From Deltaproteobacteria bacterium (GTDB lineage: Bacteria > Myxococcota > Kuafuiibacteriia > Kuafuiibacteriales > Kuafuiibacteriaceae): a stretch of DNA of 64,000 nt. Positions within the stretch are counted from its first letter, which is position 1. Every line of letters begins with the position of its first letter. The DNA is taken from contig JADJBV010000002.1 of NCBI GenBank assembly GCA_016703535.1, positions 124,001 through 188,000 of the forward strand, given 5' to 3'. The translations under genes were made by a program, and so were the position numbers. The notes under the pieces were generated by a model. The model saw nothing but the letters and a program-made list of their open reading frames with translations, made no database searches and was not told the DNA's origin. This document shows positions 1 through 8,259 of this stretch, piece by piece.

Positions 1-463
1 TGATCACCAACTCGTAGGGCTGACCGTACACGTCTCGGGTCAAGTTGGCCCGGGGACACGCCGGCAGGTTGGAGTAGTTGCTGATCTCCGCCGGTTGGAG
101 CGGCGTCAACCACCCGTCGGCCTGCTCCTCCATCAACACCGGCCGCCGCTCCAAGGCCACCACCGCCTGGGTGCAGGGATCGACCAGCGCGGTGGCGATG
201 GTCAGCGGGCACCCGTCCAGGTTGCGGGCGCGGACGCCGACCAACATCACCTTGCCCCCTTGGGGCGGCAAGATCAGCGGCACGGTACCGTTGTCGGTGA
301 ACGGCACCGGTGGGCCCGAGGCCGAGTGATGCACCAGCTCCATCTCGGGGGGCGAGCCCGGGTCGCCAACGAAGCAGCTGACCGCGGCGTCGGGTGGACC
401 GTCGTCGCTGGTGCAGGAGAAGAGGAGACAGGGGAAGAGGGCCAACAGGCTGATGGTGCGCAA
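1..463 (-). CDS. Secreted lipoprotein, C-terminus cut by window edge
   Basis: About 154 codons are visible before the window ends. Starting from TTG at 463 the protein opens MRTISLLALFPCLLFSC, a short lipoprotein signal peptide with the lipobox Cys at residue 17. The mature part contains several further Cys and a beta-rich, Pro/Gly-rich sequence with no domain I recognise. A CTG at 478, overlapping the TGA of the upstream gene as CTGA, is in the same frame and is an alternative start five codons earlier. The gene lies directly downstream of the copper-monooxygenase-like lipoprotein gene on the same strand, so the two are probably co-transcribed and both exported to the envelope. Function unknown. 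Confidence 0.7.
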   Translation of the reverse strand, partial: MRTISLLALFPCLLFSCTSDDGPPDAAVSCFVGDPGSPPEMELVHHSASGPPVPFTDNGTVPLILPPQGGKVMLVGVRARNLDGCPLTIATALVDPCTQAVVALERRPVLMEEQADGWLTPLQPAEISNYSNLPACPRANLTRDVYGQPYELVI

Positions 464-474
464 GAGGTGCTCGG

Positions 475-1554
475 TCAGTTGCAGAAGACGTCGGTGTTCT
501 CGACCTTCGGGTAGTAGTAGAGGAACAGGTTGCAGTGTTCACCGACATCGGTGTTGCCGCCGAACACGTAGCAGCAGTCGCCTTGGCCCTGCGGGTCTTT
601 TTCGTTGACCGAGTCGCAGCCGAAGATCGGCTGGGTCCACTGGTACTCGCAGTTCCACCAGATGCCGCCGCCGTTTGGGACGGTGCGTTCGATGCTGGTC
701 ATCATCGGCGGGTGATCCCACTCGTTGCTGGTGTAGAAGTGTTGCTCCTCGGGCGGGTTGGAGATGCTCCGTCCGTCCCAGGTGTAGACCTCGAACTTCT
801 TGCCCCGGCTGTGGAAGTGGCCGTTGGCCGCGGTGATGGTCACCTGGCCCGGGAAGCGGCAGGTCCCGGTGAAGGTCGGGTTGGGCGTCGACTGGCAGAC
901 CCGCAGGCTTTGTTGGGTCGCGAACAAGGTGCCGAGCTCTTGCGGATTCGCCACGGTGCTGCGGTGGAAGTTGATGCCGACCTTGCCACCGAAGGGCGCC
1001 GGCTGGACCGTGGTGTTCACGTAGTGGGTCTGGATCATCAACATCTCGCCCGGGGTGAAACGGATCGCCACGTCTTCCGGTAGCTTCCATTCAGTATACG
1101 GTGAGTTGGCCTGGGAGTTTTGGCTGTTGGCGACCAGCGGCCAGTCGGCCCAGTTGGCGCTGCCCCAACATGGGTTGTTTTGGTAGTCGTCGCTGCCGTA
1201 GACCGCGGTGCCCTGGTAGTCGCCGACCTGGACCGGCTCACCCTTGGTGGGGTCGAGGTCGATGATGGTTCGGACCCGGAAGACGTTGACGTGGTGGCTG
1301 CCCGGGTTGATGGCGGTGTGGACCTTGTTCACCCAAAAGTCCTGACCGTTGTTGATGTCCGGGACCCGGACGAACCAGCAGGTCTGGTCCTCCCGACCCG
1401 AGGGGATCATGATCTCGGGGATCCGCAGCGAAAAACCGGACTCGGCCTCCAGCGGCTCCAGCTGCCAGGGCTGGAAATCCTCCCCGTCGTCCCCGCTACA
1501 GGCCGCTCCGAAGAGCAGGGCTATCGCGAGCAAAAACGGACGGTAGGGCGCCAT
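475..1554 (-). CDS. Copper type II monooxygenase-like lipoprotein
   Basis: The 359-residue product begins with a lipoprotein signal peptide (MAPYRPFLLAIALLFGAAC), which fixes the ATG at 1554; a longer in-frame upstream extension has no signal character. The mature protein shows the ligand pattern of the peptidylglycine/dopamine-beta monooxygenase fold: a His-His pair near residues 87-88 (GSHHVNVF), a His near 177 in IQTHYVN, which matches the LQVHYG ligand region of that family, and an HxH pair near 246-248 (GHFHSRG). A Met-rich PPMM follows and could supply the last ligand. The family hydroxylates substrates with ascorbate and two separated coppers; the substrate here is unknown. Many Cys suggest disulfides in the periplasm. 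The fold assignment is inference from motifs. Confidence 0.65.
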   Translation of the reverse strand: MAPYRPFLLAIALLFGAACSGDDGEDFQPWQLEPLEAESGFSLRIPEIMIPSGREDQTCWFVRVPDINNGQDFWVNKVHTAINPGSHHVNVFRVRTIIDLDPTKGEPVQVGDYQGTAVYGSDDYQNNPCWGSANWADWPLVANSQNSQANSPYTEWKLPEDVAIRFTPGEMLMIQTHYVNTTVQPAPFGGKVGINFHRSTVANPQELGTLFATQQSLRVCQSTPNPTFTGTCRFPGQVTITAANGHFHSRGKKFEVYTWDGRSISNPPEEQHFYTSNEWDHPPMMTSIERTVPNGGGIWWNCEYQWTQPIFGCDSVNEKDPQGQGDCCYVFGGNTDVGEHCNLFLYYYPKVENTDVFCN

Positions 1555-1729
1555 GGCCACTACATCTAGCAGAGGGTGTGCCAGGGGTGCCAGGTACGCT
1601 TTGGTGACCGGCCTGGGGTGCTGAGTCCCCACAATGGTGGGAGCGGCAAGCGAATTATAGGCGTGGGATCAAAGACTTGGCGGTCCCGCCCGGCCCGTTG
1701 AGATCCTGTCACCACCGGGTGATTGCACC

Positions 1730-2440
1730 CTAACGGCGGCGGCTGAGGATCGAAAGGATATACCAGAACAACAAGGCCACGCTGGCGAAGAGCGCGAGGG
1801 AGGCCGCCACGTGTTGGCCCGGCCGGTAGACGTGCAGGATCTTCGAGGTCTCATGGACGATAGCGCCCGCGGCGAAGACCGCCATCGCCGCGGCGAACCA
1901 GGTGCCCAAGCTCAGGCCAAAGATCATGCTCACGACGATCACGCCCAAGGCGCCGAAGCCGACCACCCGCAAGATGCCCCCGAGGAAGCTGAAGTCTTTT
2001 TTGGTCAACAACACGGTGGCAGTCAGGCCGCCAAAGACGACGCCAGTGATGATCGCGGCTTGAGGGATCACGTCGGGGCCCGCGACTCGGGACGCCATGT
2101 ACAACATCGGCAGGAATACGATGGCCTCGGCGATGATGTAGAGGCCGAGCCCTACGTACTGGCGGGTGCTGTCGACGGCGGTGGAGGCCCAGTTGGAGGC
2201 GACGTTGGAGACCAACATGAACAGGCCGAGCACGATCAACCAGGACCAGCGGCTGCCGACCATCAGGCCGATCAGGTTTTCGATCCCAGGGATCTGCAAC
2301 AACGCCGCCTCGAGGCCCGCGAAGGCGACGATGGCCAAGGCCAGGTGCTGGTAGGTCTTGTGGAGGAACTCGCTCCGGGCTTCGGCGTCGAGTTGTCCGG
2401 CCGGAACGTCGAACGCGGTGCTGCGCAGGCCTTGGTTCAT
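1730..2440 (-). CDS. Bax inhibitor-1 (BI-1/YccA) family membrane protein
   Basis: A 236-residue protein with about seven hydrophobic segments after a short polar N-terminus, ending in a basic tail (SRRR). The length, the segment pattern and the short loops fit the BI-1/YccA/UPF0005 family. Bacterial members include a pH-sensitive calcium leak channel (BsYetJ) and the FtsH-modulating YccA. The ATG at 2440 gives a start just before the conserved hydrophilic N-terminal stretch (MNQGLRSTAFD); longer in-frame versions have an Arg-rich leader that looks non-coding. It stands downstream of and in the same direction as the bc-complex operon and beta-helix lipoprotein, but a gap of 38 bases follows that gene. 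The exact role cannot be read from the sequence. Confidence 0.85.
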   Translation of the reverse strand: MNQGLRSTAFDVPAGQLDAEARSEFLHKTYQHLALAIVAFAGLEAALLQIPGIENLIGLMVGSRWSWLIVLGLFMLVSNVASNWASTAVDSTRQYVGLGLYIIAEAIVFLPMLYMASRVAGPDVIPQAAIITGVVFGGLTATVLLTKKDFSFLGGILRVVGFGALGVIVVSMIFGLSLGTWFAAAMAVFAAGAIVHETSKILHVYRPGQHVAASLALFASVALLFWYILSILSRRR

Positions 2441-2478
2441 GCGCGCATCATTAGGCGCTGTGGGGCGGCTGTCCAGGC

Positions 2479-4044
2479 TCAGGGGCAACGAACCGTGGCG
2501 CCGATGAACTGGTTTCCGCCCAAGTCCTCGATGTCGGCCCCGTCCGCGCAGCTGGCGTAGAGGGCCCACTTGGAACCCCGGGCGTTGGAGCGCCCCACGC
2601 GTAACACCGCGCCTCCGAAGGCCGCGTAGCCGTACAGCGGGTTGTCGATGGAGGTCGTACGCTCCACCAAGACCCGGGCGCCTTGGCCCGCCAACACCGC
2701 GGCTTCACGACAGCCCTGGGCTCGTACACCCCGAACCGTCAGATCTCGGACGTCAAAGCCGACCACCGCCGAGCCGTTCAGGCACCCTTCGATGCGGCTG
2801 TCCTTCACCAACACCGGGGCCGCGGCGATCCCTTCCGCATAAACGCCGCCTTGGCCTGGGCCGGTGACGGTGGCGGTGACGGTCCCGCCGGCATCGCTGA
2901 AGAACGCCACTGCGAAGCCGCTCGGGGACTCGAAGCGGGCCCCTTCGACCTCGAGCCGGGTCCCCAGGCCCGTACCCGAGATGGCGTCGGCGGGGGTCGG
3001 GCTGGCGGGATCGATCGCGCCCTTGAAGGTGGTGCCGCGGACCCGGAGCTCCCCCGAACCCGCGTAGATCCCGCCCTTGTTGCCGTGTCGGATCTCGCCG
3101 CCGCTCAACGACACTTTGGGTGGCTGGTCCAAAAAGGCGGCCAGGTTGATGGCGCCGTCGTTGCCTGCATGAAGGATCGGATCCTCGAGGGTGAGCTCAC
3201 CGCCGCTGACCCCCACCGCCAAATCCGGTCCCGGGCCGACGGTCAGCCGGCGCAAGGTAACTTGCGAAACCTGGAATATCGCCCCGATGGTTCGGGCGTT
3301 GATCACCTCGACCTGGTCGCCCTCGAGCCGGGCGGTCCGCAACACCGAGACCCCCGAGCCCCGACTGTCTTTAAAGGTCGAGCGGCTCAAGGACATCTTG
3401 GCGCCGCGCCCCAGCTGAAGTTGGGCGACGCTCCCGCCTTCGAAGCTCAGGTCGCTGGCCGTGGCGCTGGAGGTCTCGATGCGGGCGCCGCGTTTGGTCT
3501 CGCTGGTGGCCAAAAGTCGGAGTTGATGAAGCTCGACGGTCGAGGTCGCGACCTCCAGGCAGGTCTCGGGTCCACAACTCAACTCCAGCTCGGACAACTC
3601 GGCCCGGGCGCCTTGGAGCGCCACCGCCTCATCTTTGGGTCCAGCCTCGATGCGCCCGCGCCGGACCCGCACCTCTTTGGCCTGAAACACCGAAAGCCCG
3701 GCCGCCAAACTTACGCCTTCGATCGAGACCTGATCGGCGATCACCAGCACGTGGCCGAGGAGCAAGGCCGCGCCCCCGCCGGCACCTCGGAGCTCCACCG
3801 CCCGATCCAGGCGCACGTCCCCCAGGTGTCCCCCGGGCATCAACGCGATCTTGGTGGCGCTTTTGGCCAGGGCCGCCGCGATGGTCAACAAGGGGGACTG
3901 TTCGGTCCCGGCGTTTTGGTCGTTGCCGCTGGGGCTGACCCAGATCTCGAGGGGCGGAGGCGGAGGGGTCGGGCCCGGGTGCTCGGTGCGAGCGCAGGCG
4001 AAGAGGGCCACCAAGGAGAGGGCGGCGGCCCGGCGAAACTTCAG
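2479..4044 (-). CDS. Right-handed beta-helix lipoprotein
   Basis: The product has a lipoprotein signal (MKFRRAAALSLVALFAC), a Pro-rich linker, then a motif typical of parallel beta-helix proteins (WVSPSGNDQNAGTEQSPLLT) and about 450 residues of short Gly/Val/Leu repeats of the PbH1 kind. Such proteins bind or cleave surface polysaccharides or act as adhesins; no catalytic residue can be picked out. The only start that gives a signal peptide is a CTG at 4044 that overlaps the TGA of the cytochrome subunit IV gene as CTGA. That overlap suggests translation coupled to the respiratory operon. The same frame remains open far upstream inside the cytochrome gene, but that stretch is an off-frame reading of it and is not part of this protein. 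Confidence 0.75.
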   Translation of the reverse strand: MKFRRAAALSLVALFACARTEHPGPTPPPPPLEIWVSPSGNDQNAGTEQSPLLTIAAALAKSATKIALMPGGHLGDVRLDRAVELRGAGGGAALLLGHVLVIADQVSIEGVSLAAGLSVFQAKEVRVRRGRIEAGPKDEAVALQGARAELSELELSCGPETCLEVATSTVELHQLRLLATSETKRGARIETSSATASDLSFEGGSVAQLQLGRGAKMSLSRSTFKDSRGSGVSVLRTARLEGDQVEVINARTIGAIFQVSQVTLRRLTVGPGPDLAVGVSGGELTLEDPILHAGNDGAINLAAFLDQPPKVSLSGGEIRHGNKGGIYAGSGELRVRGTTFKGAIDPASPTPADAISGTGLGTRLEVEGARFESPSGFAVAFFSDAGGTVTATVTGPGQGGVYAEGIAAAPVLVKDSRIEGCLNGSAVVGFDVRDLTVRGVRAQGCREAAVLAGQGARVLVERTTSIDNPLYGYAAFGGAVLRVGRSNARGSKWALYASCADGADIEDLGGNQFIGATVRCP

Positions 4045-4868
4045 ATGTTGAACCAGGGCGTGATCCACAGGTACTTCACGTTCAAGGTCCACCGTAGCAC
4101 CATTTTGAACGGCATCAACATCATGGTCATGAAGAGGCCCGAGACCACCAGATAACGCACGAAGCCGAGCTGCCGCATGGCCGGCTTGTTCTCGAACATC
4201 TTCCAGAAGAGCGGGATCACGCTGAAGAAGCCGCCGACCGTGGCGCCGCCGATCATGAAGCTGGTCCAGTAGCCACGAGCGCCCAAGAGGTACGGCCAGT
4301 CGATGTTGTTGAGGGCGACGATCTTGTGGGAGTCCCAGAACTCCCAGGGCATGAAGAAGTTCCAGCCCGGGCCGCGCAAGAACACGCCGATGAAGATCTG
4401 GACCACCCACAACACGTGGAAGCCGAAGAAGAAGGTCAGGATCGCGAACCAACGCTCCTTGAAGGTGTAGTAGCCGTTCCCCCGCGGGTTGATGTCGATG
4501 TACGGAATCACCATCAGCCCGACGATGATCAGGGTGGGGAACACCACGCCCGCGAGCCAGGGATCGAAGTAGACCAACATCTCCTGGAGGCCGAGGAAGT
4601 ACCAAGGCGCCTTCGAGGGGTTGGGGGTCATCGACGGGTTGGCCGGCTCTTCCATCGGCGCGTCGATCGCCAGCGACCACACGCAGAGGAAGAGGAACAT
4701 GATCAGGCCGGCGATGAACTCGACCCGAACGAAGTAAGGCCAGCTGTGGATCTTGTCCGGCAGGACCTCTTCACCGGTGCCAGCCCGGATCCGGAGTTTG
4801 CCGGCGCCGACCTTCAGGTCCGCCGGGCGATCGATGGGGTGATCGGAGTGAACGACTTCGGAGCTCAT
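4041..4868 (-). CDS. petD: Cytochrome b subunit IV-like (C-terminal half of cytochrome b)
   Basis: A 275-residue membrane protein corresponding to the C-terminal part of cytochrome b, as in split b6f-type complexes. A long soluble N-terminus (about 45 residues) precedes a helix and the loop with the quinol-oxidation site. That loop reads KAPWYFLGLQEML, so the usual PEWY (or PDWY) Qo motif is APWY here, with Pro where the catalytic Glu normally sits. Three or more further helices follow, one more than in plant subunit IV. The gene sits 8 bases after the b6-like gene and ends in a CTGA overlap with the beta-helix lipoprotein gene. It would form the quinol:acceptor oxidoreductase in the inner membrane with the two upstream products. 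Confidence 0.9.
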   Translation of the reverse strand: MSSEVVHSDHPIDRPADLKVGAGKLRIRAGTGEEVLPDKIHSWPYFVRVEFIAGLIMFLFLCVWSLAIDAPMEEPANPSMTPNPSKAPWYFLGLQEMLVYFDPWLAGVVFPTLIIVGLMVIPYIDINPRGNGYYTFKERWFAILTFFFGFHVLWVVQIFIGVFLRGPGWNFFMPWEFWDSHKIVALNNIDWPYLLGARGYWTSFMIGGATVGGFFSVIPLFWKMFENKPAMRQLGFVRYLVVSGLFMTMMLMPFKMVLRWTLNVKYLWITPWFNI

Positions 4869-4876
4869 CGAATCTC

Positions 4877-5662
4877 CTAGAGGGGGCCGGAAATGCCGCC
4901 GTCCTTACGGATGCGCCAGAAGTGCAGGATCATCAGCATCGACGCGATGACCGGAATGAAGATGCAGTGGAGCACATAAAAGCGCATCAAGGTCGGCGGG
5001 CCGACGTTGACCGCGGCGGTCAGCAAGGTGCGCATGTTGTAGCGGGGCGTCACGCCGATCTCGGGGCCAAAGGGGCCTTCGGTGCCGACCAGCGGTGCCG
5101 CTCGGGCCATGTTGGTCCCTACCGTCACCGCCCAGATCGCCAGCTGATCCCAAGGGAGCAGATAGCCGGTGAAGGACAGGAGCAAGGTCAGGGTCAGGAG
5201 CAACACGCCCACGACCCAGTTGAACTCCCGGGGCGGCTTGTACGAGCCGGTCATGAAGACCCGGAACATGTGCAGCCAGACCATGATCACCATGCCGTGG
5301 GCGGCCCAGCGATGCATGTTTCGAGTGAACATGCCGAAGGGCACGTCGAAGTCGAGGTACTTGATGTCGTGGTAGGCGTATTCGCCCGTGGGGCGGTAGT
5401 AGAACATCAGCACTACGCCGGTCACGACCGTCACGAGGTAAAGCAGGAACGTCAGGCCGCCCGCACACCAAGTGTAGCGGTAGCGGATGCCGTGCCGACG
5501 CACCTTGGTCGGGTGAAGGTGAAGCCAAACGTTCGCCGAGATCTGCAGCGCGCGGTTGCGCGGCGTATCGGCGTACCCGTGCCGGAAGGTCGACGTCCAG
5601 ACCTGCGACTCGGTGATCAGCTTCAGGATGTTCTGCTTTTGCTGGTCGGCTTTCTCGGACAT
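4877..5662 (-). CDS. petB: Cytochrome b6-like subunit (N-terminal half of cytochrome b)
   Basis: A 261-residue, four-helix protein carrying the two b hemes of a quinol oxidoreductase. Helix B has His pairs spaced H-x13-H (NMHRWAAH to WLHMFRV), and helix D has H-x14-H (VLHCIFIP to MILHFWR). The 14-residue spacing is the b6-type hallmark, as opposed to 13 in mitochondrial cytochrome b. The conserved GYLLPWDQLAIWA segment around the Qo region is present. It starts 4 bases after the Rieske gene and lies in the same operon as subunit IV. No c-type cytochrome (CxxCH) gene is found next to it in this window, so the c1/f equivalent must be encoded elsewhere or be replaced. Confidence 0.93.
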   Translation of the reverse strand: MSEKADQQKQNILKLITESQVWTSTFRHGYADTPRNRALQISANVWLHLHPTKVRRHGIRYRYTWCAGGLTFLLYLVTVVTGVVLMFYYRPTGEYAYHDIKYLDFDVPFGMFTRNMHRWAAHGMVIMVWLHMFRVFMTGSYKPPREFNWVVGVLLLTLTLLLSFTGYLLPWDQLAIWAVTVGTNMARAAPLVGTEGPFGPEIGVTPRYNMRTLLTAAVNVGPPTLMRFYVLHCIFIPVIASMLMILHFWRIRKDGGISGPL

Positions 5663-5666
5663 GACT

Positions 5667-6233
5667 TCAGACCTTTGCCTTGGAATCTGGGTTGGTCCAT
5701 TCGCCCTTCTCCCAGAGGAACTTCACGCCGGCGTCCACGTTGATCTCGCCCGCGGCATCGATCCACACCTTGAACCGCTCGAGGGGGCGGGGCGCCGGTC
5801 CCTCGAAGTTGATGGCGATGATGTCGCGGTTGCGCTCGAAGTCGAAGCCTCGGAAGCCCGACCCGTGGCACGGGCACTTGAACTTGTTGTCGTTCGCGAA
5901 CCACCGCGGCGTGCAGCCGAGGTGGGTACAGATCGCCGAAAGCGCGATCATGTGGGTGGCTCCGCTGGGATCGAGCTCGCGGATGATCCAGGTGCGGTTG
6001 GACGGGATGTATTTTTCGCTGACCGTGTTGGGGCCGTAGTCGTCGGGGCGCCCGGCCTTGAAGAGGGTCGTCGGCTCGAACAGGACCCGCGGGTACATGA
6101 ACCGCAGGAAGCCGAGGGTCAGGATGCCAAGGGCGCCGAGCGTCGAAGCCCAGCCGCCGAGGGAGAGGAAGTCGCGGCGCGACCAGGTCCAGTCCTTGGT
6201 TTTATCGGAGTCGTCGCGAACTTGTCCTGCCAT
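5667..6233 (-). CDS. petC: Rieske [2Fe-2S] protein of the bc complex
   Basis: The 188-residue product has a twin-arginine-type anchor (SRRDFLSLGG followed by a hydrophobic helix, residues about 18-45) and the two cluster-binding motifs CTHLGC and CPCHGSGF near residues 102-125. It carries the [2Fe-2S] cluster that takes the first electron from quinol at the Qo site. The two Cys and two His ligands and the extra Cys pair for the disulfide are all present. It is the first gene of a three-gene operon with the b6 and subunit IV genes and is transcribed away from a small membrane-protein gene at 6449, so a promoter should lie in the intervening 215 bases. Confidence 0.95.
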   Translation of the reverse strand: MAGQVRDDSDKTKDWTWSRRDFLSLGGWASTLGALGILTLGFLRFMYPRVLFEPTTLFKAGRPDDYGPNTVSEKYIPSNRTWIIRELDPSGATHMIALSAICTHLGCTPRWFANDNKFKCPCHGSGFRGFDFERNRDIIAINFEGPAPRPLERFKVWIDAAGEINVDAGVKFLWEKGEWTNPDSKAKV

Positions 6234-6448
6234 GTGGGCCGCCCTCGCTGGGCCGTTCCGTTATGGCGGGCTTGGCCGGGAGTCAAGCTGGATCACTGGC
6301 CCGTTCCGACTAGACAATTCCAGGACTTAGATCGAAACGGCCCTGAGGGTAAAAACGCCTGGCACCCCGTGGCGTGGACCCTCGTTCCTGTTCGCTTCGG
6401 TCGGGTGGCGCTTGACGGGCGGCCCTACCCAGAACTACACCCGCCACC

Positions 6449-6640
6449 ATGTTCTTCGGAAGCACCAGCGGTTGGGACAACTTCATGCTGATCCTGACCA
6501 AGCCGGACAACATCCCGATCTTGTTGATGGTGTTTTCGGTGGCCTTCTTCACCTGGCTTTCGCTCAAGGAAGGCCTCAAGAATGACAAGCTGATCAAGGA
6601 AGGGCGCCGAGACGAGATCCTGCGCCGCATGCAGGACTAG
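6449..6640 (+). CDS. Small single-helix membrane protein next to bc operon
   Basis: A 63-residue protein: a short polar start, one hydrophobic segment at about residues 23-41 (IPILLMVFSVAFFTWLSL), then a charged cytoplasmic tail rich in Lys, Arg, Asp and Glu ending MQD. It is divergent from the Rieske gene and its stop abuts the end of the convergent lipoprotein gene. The arrangement resembles small accessory subunits of respiratory complexes, but that is a guess from position and topology; no family was recognised with certainty. No strong ribosome binding site is seen before the ATG. Confidence 0.6.
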   Translation: MFFGSTSGWDNFMLILTKPDNIPILLMVFSVAFFTWLSLKEGLKNDKLIKEGRRDEILRRMQD

Positions 6641-8017
6641 TCAGCCCTCGGGTACCAGCTCGATCCCGTATAAGACCACCCCATCCTCATCCTCCCGGCC
6701 GCCGAACCATAGGTACCGTGCGGTCGAGTGTAACGTGCGAATGCGACCTTCTTGGACCCGACGGCCGCAGAGCTCGGGTTGCGGTCGAGAGGACGCTATG
6801 GCCAGCTCGACCCGGCCCCCGGTCCCCACGCCGGCGATACCGGCCACCGTGGATCCGATCCGGACCAGCCGTTCGCTGGCACTTTGGCTCACGACCGTCC
6901 AGATCGACTCGGCGTCGGTGCGGGACCACAGCAGCCGGCGGCTCCCCGAGGTTCCGGCGTAGTAGGTTCCCGACTCATAGAACACGGCGGTCACCGTCGT
7001 TCCGAGGTACCCACCGACTTTTTGTTCGCTCAGCCGTCCATCCGAGAAGTCCAACAAAGCGGGCGCGTCGCTGGCCGCGAGGACCCGTCCCGGTCCTATC
7101 CAAGCAAGGTCGACCGTCGAGCTGGGGCTGAGCGACCGACGCAAATCGTACCCGGTCCAGGTGCGGGCGCCGCGACGCCACTCGAGCGCGTAGCTGAAGC
7201 GGAGCTGACCTTCTTCGCTGCCCATCGCCCAAATCTCGGACGCATCCGGAGCCCCAGCGAGCCGCTCGATCGCCCCGGTCGTGCTTGTCCCCGCGACCTC
7301 CAGCCTGACGGGCTCGGATCGGCTCGGATCATAACTCCAAAGAGCGTTGCCCTGGCCGCCTAGCCAGAGGCGTCCCGTCGCGTCGGTCCAAGCGTCCTTC
7401 GCGAGGACCCCTGCGTCCTCGAGTGCCTTGAAGGATTCGACCGTCCGGGTGTCGACATCGATCGAGTAGAAGCGTCCGGAATCGATCGTGACGAGAAGTT
7501 TGTTGGGCGAAAGAGAGGCGATCAGGTTCATCTGCTGGACCCGTCCCTGCTGCCCCGGGGAGACGACGATGCGCACCAGCGGGGCCTGTTCCAAACGGGA
7601 GCAGTCGCTCGGCGCCGGGGAGTAGCGCACTCGGCGGGCGCGGTCGGTCACGACGTCGGGGTCGTCCGGGACCAGCCCGTCGGGACCCAAGGTGCCGCCG
7701 ACGATGGCGTGGGCGCGCTCCAACGGCAAGGCGTCGCCACTCGCCGCCATCGAATCCGAGATCGCCAACGGCGGCGCGATCCCGAGCAGCTCGGCCGCTT
7801 CTTGAAAATGAACCGCGGTGATCTTGGTGCCCAGCGGCAGACTCTCCGGTGTTCGGGCTACTCCATGGCGTTGCAGTTCAGCCTGGGGGGCTCGGTTCGC
7901 CACTTCGGTGATCCAGATGCTGGTCTGAATCGATGGGTCCACCTCCAGCGTCTCGGGCCGCGCGCAAGCCAAGGCCACCAGCAGGAGTGAAACCGCGGGC
8001 CGAGCCATCCGCCCCAT
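6641..8017 (-). CDS. Lipoprotein with predicted beta-propeller repeats
   Basis: A 458-residue protein with a lipoprotein signal (MARPAVSLLLVALACA after a short MGR leader). The ATG at 8017 is preceded by AAGGGGCG at a normal distance; an ATG at 8008 is also possible. The mature part has repeated stretches of about 45 residues with the pattern of WD/SMP-30 or Kelch-like blades (for example DATGRLWLGGQGNALWSYD and SARYLWFGGREDEDG with aromatic and Gly turns), suggesting a beta-propeller at the cell envelope. No catalytic motif is visible. It is monocistronic, convergent with the small membrane-protein gene. Confidence 0.65.
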   Translation of the reverse strand: MGRMARPAVSLLLVALACARPETLEVDPSIQTSIWITEVANRAPQAELQRHGVARTPESLPLGTKITAVHFQEAAELLGIAPPLAISDSMAASGDALPLERAHAIVGGTLGPDGLVPDDPDVVTDRARRVRYSPAPSDCSRLEQAPLVRIVVSPGQQGRVQQMNLIASLSPNKLLVTIDSGRFYSIDVDTRTVESFKALEDAGVLAKDAWTDATGRLWLGGQGNALWSYDPSRSEPVRLEVAGTSTTGAIERLAGAPDASEIWAMGSEEGQLRFSYALEWRRGARTWTGYDLRRSLSPSSTVDLAWIGPGRVLAASDAPALLDFSDGRLSEQKVGGYLGTTVTAVFYESGTYYAGTSGSRRLLWSRTDAESIWTVVSQSASERLVRIGSTVAGIAGVGTGGRVELAIASSRPQPELCGRRVQEGRIRTLHSTARYLWFGGREDEDGVVLYGIELVPEG

Positions 8018-8259
8018 CTTCGCCCCTTGCGGAGCTCCCGGCGAGCGGTGACCCGCTCCTGAAGACCGCTCGCGAGCCAGGATTGGGCCGGGCTCAAACG
8101 CCGCTGGTCGGAATGCCGAGCGCGGGGCGGGTCCAACCTCAGGCCTGAACGATCGAGCAATAAGGTAATTAATAACGGGCAGTTAGCCGGAACCACTGCG
8201 ATCCTCTGCGTCGGGCCGATTGATCTTTCCCGGCGGGCCGCGCTTCATCGCACGGTTAC
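8018..8259. promoter_or_regulatory. Divergent intergenic region with AT-rich patch
   Basis: This 242-base gap separates the divergent propeller lipoprotein and outer-membrane barrel genes. Most of it is GC-rich, but 8156-8182 is a marked AT-rich patch (AATAAGGTAATTAATAACGG). That is unusual for this genome and a good place for promoter melting. No clear operator repeat or RNA gene was seen. Confidence 0.35.

Noticed and set aside
2479..4680. A same-strand open frame of more than 700 codons running into the beta-helix lipoprotein
   Set aside because: The part upstream of 4044 is an off-frame reading of the subunit IV cytochrome gene; the lipoprotein signal peptide fixes the true start.
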